Shown piece after piece: positions 10,388 to 23,641 of a stretch of 64,000 bases of DNA (positions are counted from its first letter, which is position 1; every line of letters begins with the position of its first letter). The notes under the pieces are model-generated. The model worked only from the letters and a program-made list of their open reading frames with translations. It did not search any database and was not told the origin of the DNA. Both the position numbers and the translations under genes were made by a program. This stretch comes from Basidiobolus meristosporus CBS 931.73 (taxonomy: Eukaryota; Basidiobolomycota; Basidiobolomycetes; Basidiobolales; Basidiobolaceae). The stretch is taken from contig MCFE01000253.1 of the NCBI GenBank assembly GCA_002104905.1, positions 1-64,000 of the forward strand, read 5' to 3'.

Positions 10388-13170
10388 TCTTATGAGTCCT
10401 AATTGCCTCAATCACTTCTAAGGATGAAATCTACCAGTAAGCAGATTGATACAAAGATCTTCCTGGTAAAGGAGTGGCTTGATGGAATGAACTACAGACA
10501 TTGGAGAATAAAGATACCAATCCGCCTGGGGGAAAGAAAGCTTTGGGATATAATAACAGGAAGAGAAGTTGAGCCAAAGGAGCAGCAGAAGAGGTGTAGA
10601 AGCTTCAGGAGAAGGAGAGAAAAGCCTTTGATGCCTTATAATAGAAATGCAAAATTTCTTCATTAGACAAATTCATGCTTCAGATATTGCCAAAGCAGCA
10701 TGGGAATCATTGAAGAAGATCCTTAGATCAAGGCAATATCAAGCCAGCTTTATTTAAAACAAAAGTTCTTCAACATGAGCAAGAAGCCAGATGATGATAT
10801 GATACACCTCCTTACCAGAATGGAAACACCTGAAGAAGAACTTTACAGTATCATTTCTGGTGTAGATGGTGAAGAACAGATACTCTCTCTGCTTTGCAAC
10901 CTACCAGAGAAGTATGAGCCACTCATACTTTCTTTTGAAAGCAAAGAAGGCAATTTGACTTCAGATAATGTCAAAGGAAGACTTCTCTGTGAAGGACTCA
11001 GATATAATGATCAAGCAGAGAAAACAGAAGACAATGCTTTATTCAGCTAATAAAGGCACACAGAAAAGAAGGGAAAGCAACAAAACCAAAGAAAACCTGG
11101 TTGCTTTAGCTACTGTAAGAATTCTGGACACTGGGCAAGAGAATGCAAAAAGTAACAAGCAGACAAGAAACACAAGGTAGAGCATGCAAACCCTGTAACT
11201 ACCAATGTAACTACACAGGAGAGTGCAGATAACCAAAATCATAAATGGTATATTGACACTACAGCATCACAGTATATTTGCGGAATAAAGGAGTGGTTCA
11301 GCAACTTAAAGACTACTCCCATAGGAAAGGTTATCTGGGGGGGCAACTTTGTACTGGAAACTACTGCCAATGGGTCTTTACACCCAAACGTGAATGATAT
11401 CTCAGGGGCAACTGCAGCCAAACTGATTAGTGTACCTATGTGCCTGGAAAAGCTAAGAACCTACACTTGGTCCATAAGGCAACTACTCATGGGCCAAAGT
11501 TTGTTTTAACCAAGCTGAGCTGCTCTGTACTGAGTGAATGTGGACAAAAATTAGCTCTGGGAACTGGAGATCAAAATATATACAAGATGTAATGCAAGAT
11601 CATTGTACCTGAGTATGTCAATATTACTGAAACAGATGAGACTGACTAGTATATTTGACATAGGAGTATAGGACACATTGGGGAACAGAAAATAAGCTAA
11701 TTAGTAGAAAAGCAGCTTGTTTTAGGCCTAAATTAATTGATTTGAATCATATTGAATATCTGCAAAGAATAATCCTATGGCAAACAAAATAGGCAGCATA
11801 ACAAGAGCTCAGGATGCATAAACACCACTGAAATATACGCATTGTGCAATTGGATACATGTGGGCCTAAGAGAACACTGCTCCTTGGAGTCAAGAGATAC
11901 TTTATGATTTTTATTGATGACAAGACAAGAAATAATTTATGTGTACATCCTCAAGATAAAGGATGAGGCTTTAGAGAAATTTAAGCACTTCAGGAACATG
12001 GCAGAAACACCAAATAGGTGTAAGCTAAAGGTACCTTTAAGGGATAATGGAGGGAAATACTGCTTAAAGGAGTTTGCAAAATACTGCTCATCTACTAGCA
12101 TACTTCATCTGACCACTGTTCCACTTACTCCACAGCAAAATGGAGTAGTAGAGCATGCCAATAAGACAACAGTAGAGATGGGAAGATCTATACCGTTTAA
12201 TAAGGGAATGGACTACAAGTTTTGGGCTGCATCTGATGCTACCACAGCATATATCAAGAATAGATGCCCAAAAACAGCAGTACACTACTCTGCAACCTTT
12301 GAAGCATATACAGGCAACAAACCAGACCTCTGGCTCCTCAGGATCTTGGCATTGATGTTTTTTTCACACCCCTAACAAAAACACTGCAAGTTGGAGTCAA
12401 AGAGTAGAAAAGGGATCTTTCTTGGGTACTGTGAGGTTACTAAAGTGTAGAGAATGTGTAATGGCAAAATTATAAGCTGGTCAAGGGCAGGGATATTGTG
12501 TTTGAGGAGAATTTAGATCCAACAACCACTGAAAGCATTGGACAGCTGCGTGATGATGCAACCAACAGTAATGAAGAAAATATGTACCTAATTCAGCCAG
12601 ATACATAAGATAATACTGCCAGTTCCAAATCAGAATATATTATTCCTGTTATAAAATCTACCAGAATGCAAAATGCCCCTGGATCCTGGTAGCAGACATC
12701 AAATGATAATAAAGTAGCTCATCTTGCCTTAGGTGCCAAATTCAGAATCTGGAACAGGCAACAAAGACCCCAGATGCAGTTATGTGGAAAATAACCATGC
12801 AAGAAGATTACCAATCACCAATCAGGGCAAAAATATTGGAACAAGTAGATTTACCAAATGGGAGAAAGCCAATAGGATGTAGTAGGGTCTACAGATCATG
12901 ATAACCTTAAATGGTACGGTTAATAAGTACAAGGCTAGACTGGTGGCTAAACGCTATTCCCAGATCCAAGGACTAGACTCTAAGGAAATACTTGCACTGG
13001 TTGCCAAATTCAACTCTATAGGTACAGTTCTACCACTGGTAGCTGTATGCAATTTATAGCTACATTAAATGGACGTCAAAACATTCTTTCTAAATGAGGA
13101 TCTGCAAGAAACACTATATATGGAGGAACAAGAAGGTCTTACTAATCAAAGAGGAGCCCACCAGGTTAAA
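10388..13170 (+). pseudogene. Ty1/copia family B internal region (gag, protease, integrase, RT start)
   Basis: Gag begins near 10,425 (KQIDTKIFLVKEWLDGMNY) and runs to a CCHC knuckle near 11,115 (YCKNSGHWARECKK). A protease-like DTTAS block lies at about 11,255. Integrase at 11,890-12,390 shows DNGGKY and PQQNGVVEH. An RT start (MDVKTFFLNEDL) is at 13,069. Two adjacent in-frame TAA stops lie at 11,048-11,053, between gag and the knuckle, and the same codon is a stop in two other copies. The RT is cut off after about 100 bases by another copia B fragment. Confidence 0.75.
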
Positions 13171-14480
13171 TTGCAGCAGGTTATAATCCCCAATTGCTTC
13201 AGTGGACAAATTCATTCTTCAGATACTGCCAAAGCAGCATGCAAATCCTTTGAGAACATCTTTAGAGCAAAGTCAGTATCAAGTAAGCTTTATTCAAAAC
13301 AAAAGTTCTTCAACACAAGGAAGAAGCCGGTTGATGACATGCTACAACTCCTTACCATAATGGAAACACTTGCAGAAGAACTTTAGAGTATCAATGCTGA
13401 TGTAGATGATAAAGAACAGATACTCTATCTACTTTGCAGCCTACCAAACAAGTATGAGCCACTCATACTTTCTTTTGAAAGCAAAGAAGGCAATTTGACT
13501 TCAGATAATGTCAAAGGAAGACTTCTCTGTCAAGGACTCAGATATAATGATCAAGCAGAGAAAACAGAAGACAATGCTTTATTCAGCTAATAAAGGCACA
13601 CAGAAAAGAAGGGAAAGCAACAAGACCAAAGAAAACCTGGTTGCTGTAATTACTGTAAGAATCCAGAACACTGGGCAAGAAAATGCAAGAAACAAGCAGA
13701 CAAATGACAGAAACTGGAGCATGCAAACCATGTGACTACTACTGAACAGCTATATGTAACTCTATAAGAGAGTGCAGATAGCCAAAGTCATGAATGGTAT
13801 ATTTACTCTAGAGCATCACTGCATTTTTGTGGTATGAAGGAGTAGTTCAGCAACTCAAAGACTATTCCCATACAGAAGTTTTATCTGGGAGACAACTCTG
13901 CACTGGAAGCTACCAACTATGGGTCTATACAACTAAATATGTGTGATTTCTCAGGGGCAACAACAGCAAACTGACTGACATACCCTATGCTCTTAAAATA
14001 GCTAAGAACCTGCACTCAGTCAGTAAAGCAACTGCTCAGGGACTGAAATTTGTTTATACTAAGCTGAACTGCTCAATATTGAGTGAAAATGGCCAAAATT
14101 TATCTTTGGAAATCACTGATCACAATATATATGTCTATAAAGCAAGATCATTGTACCTGGGTATGCCAGCATTGCTGAAACTGATGAAACTAACTGGGAG
14201 ATGTGATACAGGAGACTAGGATACCTCAGGGAGCAGAAAATGAACCTGTTGATGAGTTCCACCTACTTCACTGAAAAATGGAGTAGCAGAATGTGCCAGA
14301 ACTATATTAGTAGCAATGGGAAGATCTATGCTACAGGATAAGGCAATGGACTGCTAGTTATGGGCTGAATCTGTTGCTAACACAGTGTAGGCAAAAATTT
14401 GATAGTTATAGTGATTCAGATTTGGGTACAACCAATATTCTCCACACACTCTGCAAGATGGAGTAGAGAATGGACACAGT
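13171..14480 (+). pseudogene. Second Ty1/copia family B gag-protease fragment
   Basis: Restarts in gag (SDTAKAACKSFENIF), passes the same double TAA (13,588-13,593) and a CCHC knuckle (CNYCKNPEHWARKC), then decays through protease and pre-integrase sequence. About 200 bases at 13,440-13,660 are nearly identical to 10,920-11,120, although flanking parts differ more. This suggests gene conversion or a template switch rather than simple tandem duplication. Confidence 0.7.
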
Positions 14481-15546
14481 AGCGGCAGAGATCTACGTGT
14501 TCAGCTTAATGTTTCTAATATAGCTGCTCAAATCCTGTCACAAACTCCTCACACAACACTTGTGAATACATCAAGTTGGGATTGGTGATCTGCTTCTGGA
14601 TAGATTTTCCTACAATGGCCACATATGAATCTCAATGCTGCTAATGTATGCATGGTAGGAATGGCTTCAGAACACCAGTTGAGTAAATACATCTCCAGCT
14701 CATCCAATCTTTGCATTTGTATTGTTGCATATGCATATGAATGTAAATTGGAGCCCATGAGATGTACTCAGGGCAGCAGATACTCTGTGATATCTCCTAA
14801 AAATTTGAACCTGTTGCAATGGTAGCATTTTTGGATGTGAATGCCATGTAACTGTTAACACATGCTGGAATCAGGACAGTCTTGGGATCATATGTTGCCA
14901 GCCGCATCACAGTTGTCCACTTGTGCAATGTACATGGTTAATTGCATCCTGGTAAGATTTTGACCAGAAGTAGAAGTGAATCCTCAAAGCCCCCATTGCT
15001 GATATTAGTGGTAACATGCCACTTCTATAGCCACAACAGTACATCCTTCACCAGTAGATGAATTACTAAGCTCATTTGGCTGCATAAAGTATCTTTGGCA
15101 CTTGTTTCAATGGGTGTTGTCTTATTGCATATAGGGATCTGACTGGGCCCACTTGGCTGCATAAAGTATCCTTGGCACTTGTTTCAATGGGTGTTGTCTC
15201 ATTGCAAATAGGGATTTGACTGGGCTCACATGTGGTATTGTTGATAGCAGAGATTGGCACAAATTCATCAGTGAGCCTACTTTGGCAGAGCTATTGCTCT
15301 ATGTGCCACATTAAGAAGGCTGAGGTGAGCCTAAAGGCATCACAAACTCTCCTAACTCAGTTTGTGCAAGGTGATAAAGATGGCCAGGTGCCAATATAGA
15401 TGTATCAACTGGCTAGCAGGATAATGCTGGTACAGTAGTGACCAATGAAGGGTCAGATATGACTTGCATGGCAAAACACTGGCTGTGATCCCAGTAATAC
15501 TTCCTATGGTGCCTGTGTGCTTCATGGCTTAGAGGCTTGCTACAAT
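14481..15546. other. Unassigned AT-rich stretch
   Basis: No recognisable coding region or terminal repeat. Short open frames lack coding character. It contains the 77-bp tandem duplication at 15,073-15,226. It is probably decayed transposon sequence of a family not otherwise seen here. Confidence 0.4.
15073..15226. repeat. Tandem duplication, two 77-bp units
   Basis: Two head-to-tail units, 15,073-15,149 and 15,150-15,226. Each starts CA(T/C)TTGGCTGCATAAAG and contains CACTTGTTTCAATGGGTG. They differ at only a few bases. Confidence 0.85.
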
Positions 15547-16280
15547 AGACTTGTTCCGTTGGATAGTGCCACATTGAGCCATGAGTGCCAAATGATGCCA
15601 TAGTGTGCCGGAGAGGTCAAGTGAGCCTATACTTGGCCACAGAGTGTGAAACATAGCTCTGCATCTTCATGTAAAGCAGCCCCTGTGTTTCACCCATAGC
15701 GCAGGAGAAAATCCATTTTTAGACCTTTTTTTGTGGATCAATATAGCTCATGATGTGTAATAGCACAGGAGAGCTGAAGATATGCATCTGGTACTCAATA
15801 CCCATGGCACTCTGAATCTATCTCCTGTAGCTTGTATCATGTCACAAAAATGAATGGCACTATCTTGGTCCACTGGTACTATCTGGCACTATAAGTGCTT
15901 TGTATAGATCTTACTTTAGGGCTAATATTTAAATATAGTGCCAGATAGTACCAGTGGATCAAGATAGTGCCATTCATTTTTGTGACATGATACAAGCTAC
16001 AAGAGCTAGATTCAGAGTGCCATGGGTATTGAGTCCCAGATGCATATCTTTAATCTGCTTGTGCTCTAACACATCCTGCACAACATTGATCCAAAAAAAA
16101 AGGTCAAAAAATGGATTTTCTCCAGCACAATGGGTGAAACACAGGGGCTGCTTTGCATGAAGATGTGGAGCTATGTTTCACACTCTGTGGCCAGGTAGAG
16201 GCTCATTTGGCCTCTCTGGCACACTATGGCATCATTTGGCACTCATGGCTCAATGTGGCACTATCCAACGGAACAAGTCT
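15547..16280. mobile_element. Hairpin MITE, copy 2 (PIF/Harbinger type)
   Basis: A 734-bp palindrome with AGACTTGTTCC / GGAACAAGTCT ends and a 3-bp AAT duplication (15,544-15,546 and 16,281-16,283). It is highly similar to copy 1, but the central loop is in the opposite orientation. It is one of the better preserved copies. Confidence 0.9.
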
Positions 16281-16283
16281 AAT

Positions 16284-18540
16284 AACCACATGGTCCTTTT
16301 TCTCTTTTCTTACAGCATTAAGTCAAAGTAGTTGTTTCCATGGGGCAAACAGTTTGACCTTCAACAACATAACAATATTATAACACTTTTTGGTCTATTC
16401 TCATGTGAACTCAAGACAGTCTTGTATTTGCATCATTACACCTGCATGAATGTAAGATTCAATGATGACCCACCATTGTAAGCAGTACAAATAAAGTTGA
16501 GGCACCACATACACATGTTTATGTAACACTATTTCCCCTTTGGTTTGACTCACTATATATATGCTACCAAAAAATAAAGCACAGATGACTGGTTCCCAAC
16601 CAAGTCTTACTGCTGATGGCCACAGAAGTATGGTTTGACAACAGCTTGCTTTTACATTCAATGCAACAAGCAGGGCTATATCTAAAAAAGGCTCTGTGGA
16701 CAGTGTGCCCATTGAAGGTAAAAATGTAGACTCCTCAGGCTCTCAGTCAGGTAGCCAATTGAGGACCTTAGTGGAGCCATAAGCTGACCATTATGCCTGG
16801 CAGATGAGAATGTAGTAAACTCAGTAACCTCAGTTGAAGATCAGCAACTGGCCATGATTACATCACCACCACCCATATTAGCAAGTATTTTGTCAGCTCA
16901 TACCAAAGCATTAATGAGGCAATTAGGTCCAGTGGCTGATAAGATAGATTTAATGGCCAAGAGACATCAAGAAATAGTACAGAAACAGAATGAGCAGATA
17001 ATATGTATAGAGCAATCAAGATCCCAGGTAGAGAAAGCAGTATCTTTGCTGTAAAGAAGGAACTCAGGTAGCTCAATGTCACAGCCAAGAATTGAGCCAT
17101 TTCCCAATGTAACTGCAGAGGAATACCATACAGTCTTTGAAGCACAATAACATTGCCCAAAGATAAAGCCCACAGAAAAACCTATCTGCGTGTGGGAGGG
17201 AGACAATGTGGTGCTTAAACCAAAGCCTAAAAATCAAAAGACACTTAAGATCCATGAAGCCATTGAGTGCAATAAGGAAGAGTGGGCTAATATAAAAGAG
17301 GCTGTCAGAAGTCTAGCATGCCATCACCTTAAGGCCAGCATACCATGGGATCATCACAAACTCAAGACCAAGCAGCATGCACTTGACTTGTTCCATGAGC
17401 ATTATCCTTGATTCAAATGGGCAAACAGATTTTGGGCCAGCATTGGTATGGTAAGAAAGTACCTAGAGATTAACAGAAACTATCAAAGGCAGAAGAATCA
17501 GGGTGCCATGGCTAAAAATCAGCAGTTTCATCAAGTTTTTGTTACAAGCAGGGCCAAAAGCTCCAGACAAGTGTCAAAGATATGTCAGGCAGCTGTAAGA
17601 GTGCCAATTAGGGACCAGCACACAGACACAGATACACCAGCAGAACATTTATCAAGGAAAAAGCATGGTGCCACTCAATAAGCACCCAGTTGAAGTAGCT
17701 GTGAAGGACCTGGCAGTGATAAAAACCAGCTGCTTTTACAGGAGCCTGTCACCACTATGGTTGAGAGCTCTAAACAAGTGAAAAAAAAGCACCATGTTGC
17801 CAGAAGAGTGCCAACAAGGGACAGGCAGGCCAAAACAAATGTGTCTGAGCAGAATTTATCCCGGATAAGACATAGTCCTTGCAAGAAGCACTCAGACAAA
17901 GTTGCATTAAAAGACCTGGCTGGATAAAGGAAAGGGTAAACAGAAAATGTCTACCCAAGCCTGAGACAAGGAGGCATGCAAAAAAAACTGAAGTTCTTGC
18001 TAATTAACAACGCAAGCCAGGATCAGATTGAATCCCATCATAGCCAAGAAATTACCAACAAGAAAACTGCTATTTTTACCAGAGTTGGAGGTGCAGCCAG
18101 CTGAGCTGCACTCCAGTAAGGTAGATGAGTTTGCTGAAAAAGGCAATTTTTCTACCACAGCCTCCACATCCTCCATTGTTGACAGAGTGGAGATCCCACT
18201 GATATACAAGGCCTCTATGTCAAGAGATCAAAAGACTATCACAATGCCTACAGTAAGTTTGGAACATTAGTTGGCACACCAAGAGGTTGCAGCACTTCTT
18301 CAAGAGCAGTGATCAGGCAAATGCCCAGCAATATTGCAAGGATTTATTGTAAAGACTGGCAGATGAAGTGCTAGCCCCTGCAGTGCCAGCTGAAGACCAG
18401 GACAAGTGGAAACCAGTGAATGAACAGTGGCATAAAGCCATTGGGTTCCTGCCAAAGTTGTGGAACCAGAGAATTACAGCAGAAATATCTATGGAGTGGT
18501 GGATTCTATAGAGTTACCTATTGAGTGTGGGGTTGGGCTT
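16284..18540 (+). pseudogene. Decayed gene of unknown function, repeated in the window
   Basis: Between about 16,690 and 18,530 the plus strand reads as one broken protein. Open stretches at 16,854-17,054, 17,190-17,411, 17,448-17,681 and 18,028-18,270 follow each other with single stops or indels between them. Visible features are a glutamine/lysine-rich segment with a possible coiled coil (KRHQEIVQKQNEQ), a tryptophan-containing block (CNKEEWANIKEAVRSLA, then IPWDHHKLKTK) and a basic tail. I do not recognise the family. A second copy of its 3' half lies at 39,060-39,817, so it belongs to a transposable or repeated unit. The first 400 bases show nothing. Confidence 0.5.
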
Positions 18541-18930
18541 AATGTTAGTGTAGGGTATAGGGACTAGTATAGGCCAATGCAACTAGTGATTGAGGTATAA
18601 CTGAGGTTTCAACCAAAATAAATCAATTTGTACGCATAAAAAGTAAGACAAACTGTTGAGTTAGGAAGTAAGGAGTCTTAAAAAGAGGCAATAGCCAATC
18701 AATACACACAGATGTAGGAGGCAATAGAGTGTCCAGGATCAGAAAGTGAGCAAATTGGTAGGGAACCAATCAAAAGCCACTTATATATTGTTGTGATGAA
18801 AAATCTTGACAAAGTTTTTTGTGAAATCTGGGGTGCAATTATTTTTCAACAACTTTGGGACAGTGTCCTGACAAGATCAGTACCTCTTAGTCTTTGGACT
18901 TTAACTTTGTGACGGCCTTTTGACAGGGTC
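18541..18930. other. Unassigned stretch
   Basis: No frame, terminal repeat or match to other parts of the window was found. It lies between the unknown decayed gene and a copia A integrase scrap. Confidence 0.35.
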
Positions 18931-19173
18931 ATTACAATAATTTTCCATAGGGAAATTATCCATAGGCAAGATGAGTTATTAATCACTTTTGTTAGTGATT
19001 ATACAAGATACACGTGGTTCTACTTTGTTGAGAGAAAAGAAGAAACTCTGTCCAAGCTTACATAGCGTAAAGCTGTGGTGGACATAGAAACTGTTGAAAA
19101 AATCAAGAAAATATGCTTTCAAAAATGATGAAGAATGCACCTCTAAACTTGCCTAACAAGTGGTTTTGTCAAT
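18931..19173 (+). pseudogene. Ty1/copia family A integrase scrap
   Basis: Matches the integrase core of the copia A element near 44,200-44,420 (the VSDYTRYTWFYFVERKEE region) on the opposite strand. It was interrupted by insertion of Harbinger copy 1 at 19,174. Confidence 0.7.
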
Positions 19174-20689
19174 GGATGTGTTCCATTGTACTGTGCCAGG
19201 GCACATGGTGTGATCTGCAGTTGTTAAGAATGATTGGATGCAATATTGTGGCTACCAGTTGGCAGGATGGTGCTTGGACAATTTTGCACTGTGTGGGACA
19301 ATCTTCCACACTATGGCACAATCTGACAAAATGAGGCTGGCATGGATGATTGCACAAACTTATAATGTTTGTATCACATGCGTGATTGGACACCCCTATT
19401 ATGTTAGGTAAAATCTGGTATGTGGAGGTGTTTCTTTAATGTATATGGAGTTAAATGCATATTAAGCTATTAACTACATTGATATTTACCATTTGGTTAC
19501 CATCACTCCAATTGGACTGTATGTCAGTGGATGATTTGCTGCCAAATATTCAAGCTTGCCCATTAAGCAAGTAAGTCCCTGATACCAGTGAGTGGATAAG
19601 GTGTCAAATCTAGCATGTGACCAATTCTATGGGTGCATGACAGATAAAATAGCTGCACTGAAAGTTTTGTGATCACTGATTTTCAATGGCTCAATCATGA
19701 TCTCAAAAAAAAATGTGTTGTTTGGATCATGACAAATGATAGCAATTCAATGCAATTGCATCATCTTCTCCTAGGTTTTTTTTTGCACAGGGATCACTAC
19801 TGAAGCATTTGGTGGTGATTCACTTTGCGCACTCAAACTACTTCCTTGCTGACTATCACCTTGGCTAATTGAGTATTTGTAGTCAGTATTTTGCCTCCTA
19901 GCTGAGGAGTGCAGCACTACAGCTTGGCTGCACTGAGTTGCTCTGCATGATACCTAACCATAAGATGCTCAATTGTCCTCTGACTAATACTTTGAAGCTG
20001 TTGCCTAGAAAAGTCCTGCATATATTGCTCCTGAAAGCCACTTATCTCTACTGATATAGCATGTAGTACATTAGTCTTTTAAGGCAAAAACTCATTTGAA
20101 TATATTTGGTTCCCAAAATTGAGGCACAAACAGACACATCCAGCCTGTACTGTGCACACTGCATGTGAAATTGCTCTCACATAGCTTCCTTGTGAATCCC
20201 TTCACTCTCAGCTCATTCCTTATTTCATTACTTGTCTTGTTATATATATTGTAAATACATCTATTGCCATTGTGAAGTAGAGCTTATGTCACACCCTTCT
20301 ACTCAAGTTCTTCCATATCTTTTGACTCTCTGAGGTATGTAGTTCCACTAGCTTAGTGAGTAGTGCTCAAATACTTGTATGAAGGCTCATTATAGACACT
20401 TGGGCCATACTATATCATTTGATAAGAGCTAAAATGGATCCAACATTTGCAGATTTACTACTTGATTATAGACTTGTGAGTAAAGCATCAATAAAAGTAC
20501 TGAGTCATTGTTTGAGGATAATATTTGCAACATAATGATAGAATACATGGCAATTGATGATAATTTAATCATAATGCATGGAAAATCAGAAAAATAAAGC
20601 TGAACATGCTGAATCAAATCAACTCACCACAGCCAAATCACCTACCAATTTCAATATGACTTACTCATCTGAATGGTCCTTTCTCAATG
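19174..20689 (+). mobile_element. PIF/Harbinger copy 1, left part
   Basis: Starts with a decayed terminal repeat (GGATGTGTTCC) and follows the 5' region of the coding Harbinger element base for base, but with CpG sites changed to TpG or CpA. It contains a degenerate minus-strand version of the 410-aa accessory ORF (19,790-20,450) and the first codons of the transposase at about 20,656-20,689. The gypsy A element then splits it; the remainder resumes at 29,034. Confidence 0.8.
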
Positions 20690-21057
20690 TGTTATGATCT
20701 GCCGCTTGAATGTTTAAGTTAGATCAGCTTTTAGTCAAATCAATTAGTATATGTTTAGGTTATCAGTATATCAGTATTATCTATGAAATCAGTAGCATTA
20801 GTCAGCAAATGAATCAGCAGATCCTTATCAGACAGAAATAGATATATTAAGTAGAATCTTATTGGGTGATGATGATGCAATCAAATGAGTCATCAGCCAC
20901 CACCTACATTAGGAAATACAATTAGTCAGCAATTGATCTGGCAAAATATATATAAGGAGCTGCTGGAACCTCAATAAAAATCAGTTCAAGTTTTAGTGAA
21001 TACAATACTAGCTAAACTCCCTATTCCTCTACAACTCTTATACCAAGACTTGTAACA
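20690..21057 (+). repeat. 5' LTR of gypsy A
   Basis: Begins TGTTATGATC and ends CTTGTAACA. A TATA-like ATATATATAAGG lies at about 20,945 and an AATAAA signal at about 20,973, as expected for an LTR promoter and polyadenylation site. It retains a CpG at 20,703 that the 3' LTR has lost. Confidence 0.9.
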
Positions 21058-21070
21058 TTGGTAGCAGCAA
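21058..21070 (+). promoter_or_regulatory. Primer-binding-like site of gypsy A
   Basis: TTGGTAGCAGC directly after the LTR, in the position where a tRNA 3' end primes reverse transcription. The tRNA species was not determined. Confidence 0.55.
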
Positions 21071-23641
21071 TAACCAGAAACCTCCCTCCTGAAAAAAGAA
21101 GAAACCACCCTCAAGATGTTGGACAATCAAGAATGGAAGAATGCCATGCAGCAAATCCTGGCTCAACAGCAACAGTTACTCCAGATCCTCAGCCAACAGC
21201 AACAAGGAATGACTACCATGGCTCAGAGCCAGCAAAGCCCTGTCAAGAGCAACTTTAGTGTGAAGGTCAACCGGTACCATGGCAGAGTCAATGAAAACCT
21301 GGGAACTTGGCTCTTTCAGATTGAAGAAGCTTTTAAAGCTAAAGGAATTGCTCCAGAGAGCAAGTTGCATTATGCAGCTTCTTACCTGGCAGATGCAGCG
21401 TTACAGTGGTACCACAACAAAATCAGGTCAGCTACTATGATGGGATGCTCTACAATCTCTACCTGGGATGAGTTTGTGTTGGAAATTCAGGATGCTTTTG
21501 AACCTCCACACCAGCAGACACTACTAAGAAGGAAGTTAAAGACACTCAGACAGAAAGGAATGGTGCAAGAATACATCTATGAGTACAGATGTCTACTTGG
21601 ACAAATTGAAAGAATGGACCCCTTGGATCAAGTTGAATACTTTATTGATGGGTTGAAAGAAAGAACTTGCAAGGAAGTCAATTACCAAAGACCTCAGACT
21701 ATTGAAGAAGCCATCAAGATTGCCATTGACTATGACTCAGCTATGTTTGGAGTTGGGAAGCCTACAGTGACTAATCAGAAAGGCTATAATCATTATGAAA
21801 GAAGACAATCAGAAGTAGTACCAATGGAAATAGACGCTATGCAGAAGAATCCCTCCTCAGAAGAATGCAAGAAGAGAGGACTTTGCTTCAATTGCCACCA
21901 GCAGGGACATATTGCAAAGTACTGCCCTCAGAGAAGAAATGGACACCAGCCAACAAGAACCTTCAACCATATTGAGTCCCATGAACACAGTAATGTGGAA
22001 GATGAGCTTGAAGAAGACTTGGAACTCACCTTCCATATGACAGAAGAGTACTTGTCCCAAATGACTTCAAACTCAGGGAAGTTATTATACTTGAATGGAG
22101 TAATCAATGGAGTACCTGCCAAGATCATGATTGACTCAGGAGCATTGCATGAGTACATGTCAGAGCAATTTGCTTTGAAAGCTGGAATCAACTCAGAACC
22201 TACCAAATCAACTTCAGTTTCCACAGCTGATGGGAACTCCCACATAATCAACTGTATTACCCAGCCAGTAAGAATGAAGATCAATGACTATGAAGAAGAC
22301 CTACAGGCTTATATATTTGGGAACTGCAAGTTTGACCTTGTACTTGGGAAAACCTGGCTATTTTGTTGTAATCCATCAATCAACTGGAGAACCCATGCTA
22401 CTCAGATCCAAACAGACAACAAGACCTATGAGCTATTACCTGCCAGGCTGGATTTCAACTTGGTCAATTCCAGTGTGTGTGAGACAAGTGAACTTAGCAA
22501 GACCCAGTTCTGTAGAGCACTTAGAAAAGGTACCCAGATGTTCCTCATGACAGTATTACAGGAGGATTTCTCTACCCCAGCACCCCAGCAGGTCCAGACT
22601 CTCTTGAAGAAATATTCAGATGTGTTTCCAGATGAGCTTGTAAGCCTACCACCAGTCAGAGACGTGGATCATGCCATTGACACAGGAGATAGCCCTCCAG
22701 TGAGCAAGACACCTTACAGAATGAGTCCATTAGAATTGAAGGAAATGAAGAGACAAATTGATCAGCTATTGGAGCAAGGATACATCAGGCCCAGCAAGTC
22801 ACCCTGGGGAGCACCAGTGCTTTTTGTGAAAAAGAAGGATGGAACACTTAGGATGTGCATTGACTACAGAGCCCTGAACTCAGTTACCGTCAAGAATAGA
22901 CTTGTTCCATCCTACCGTGCCAGGGTGCACGGCGCAATCCGCGGTCATGAAGAACAATCAGGCGCAATATTATAGCTACCAGAAGGCAAGATTGTTCTTG
23001 GACAATTTCGCACTATGCAGGACAATCTTGCACACTATGGCACAATCTGACACAATGAGGTTGGCATGGATGATCGCGCCAACTTGTAATGTTTGCATCA
23101 CGTGCGCAATTGGATACCACTATAATGGCAGGTAAAATCTGGTATTTGGATATGTTTCTTTAATGTAAATGGAAATAAATGTGTATCACACTATAAACTA
23201 CACTGATACTTACCATCTTGGTTACCCTCACTCCAATTGGACGGTATCTCAGTGGTTAATTGGTCCAAAAGTATCCTGAAGCTGGCAGCCCCCAATTGGC
23301 TCATTGACTACTGAAAAAGCTACCTGATTTGCCATCAAATATCCCATTTTGCCCATTGAGCAAGTATATCCCTGATCCTAGTGATTGGACAAGGTGTCAT
23401 AGCTAGCATGCAAGCAATCGTGTAGGTGCAAAACAGATCCAATAGCTGCACTGGTATTACAGATGACGTATATATATGCAGGGTGTTTATTTATAGGGGT
23501 TCTGTCTCAAATGTGAGACGACCTTGATATTACTTATATCAAAAATTTGATGATCACTGATTTGCAACAGCTCAATTTGGATCGCAAAAAAAAAAGGGTT
23601 GTTGGGATCATTACAAATGTAAGCAATTCAAAGCAGTTGCA

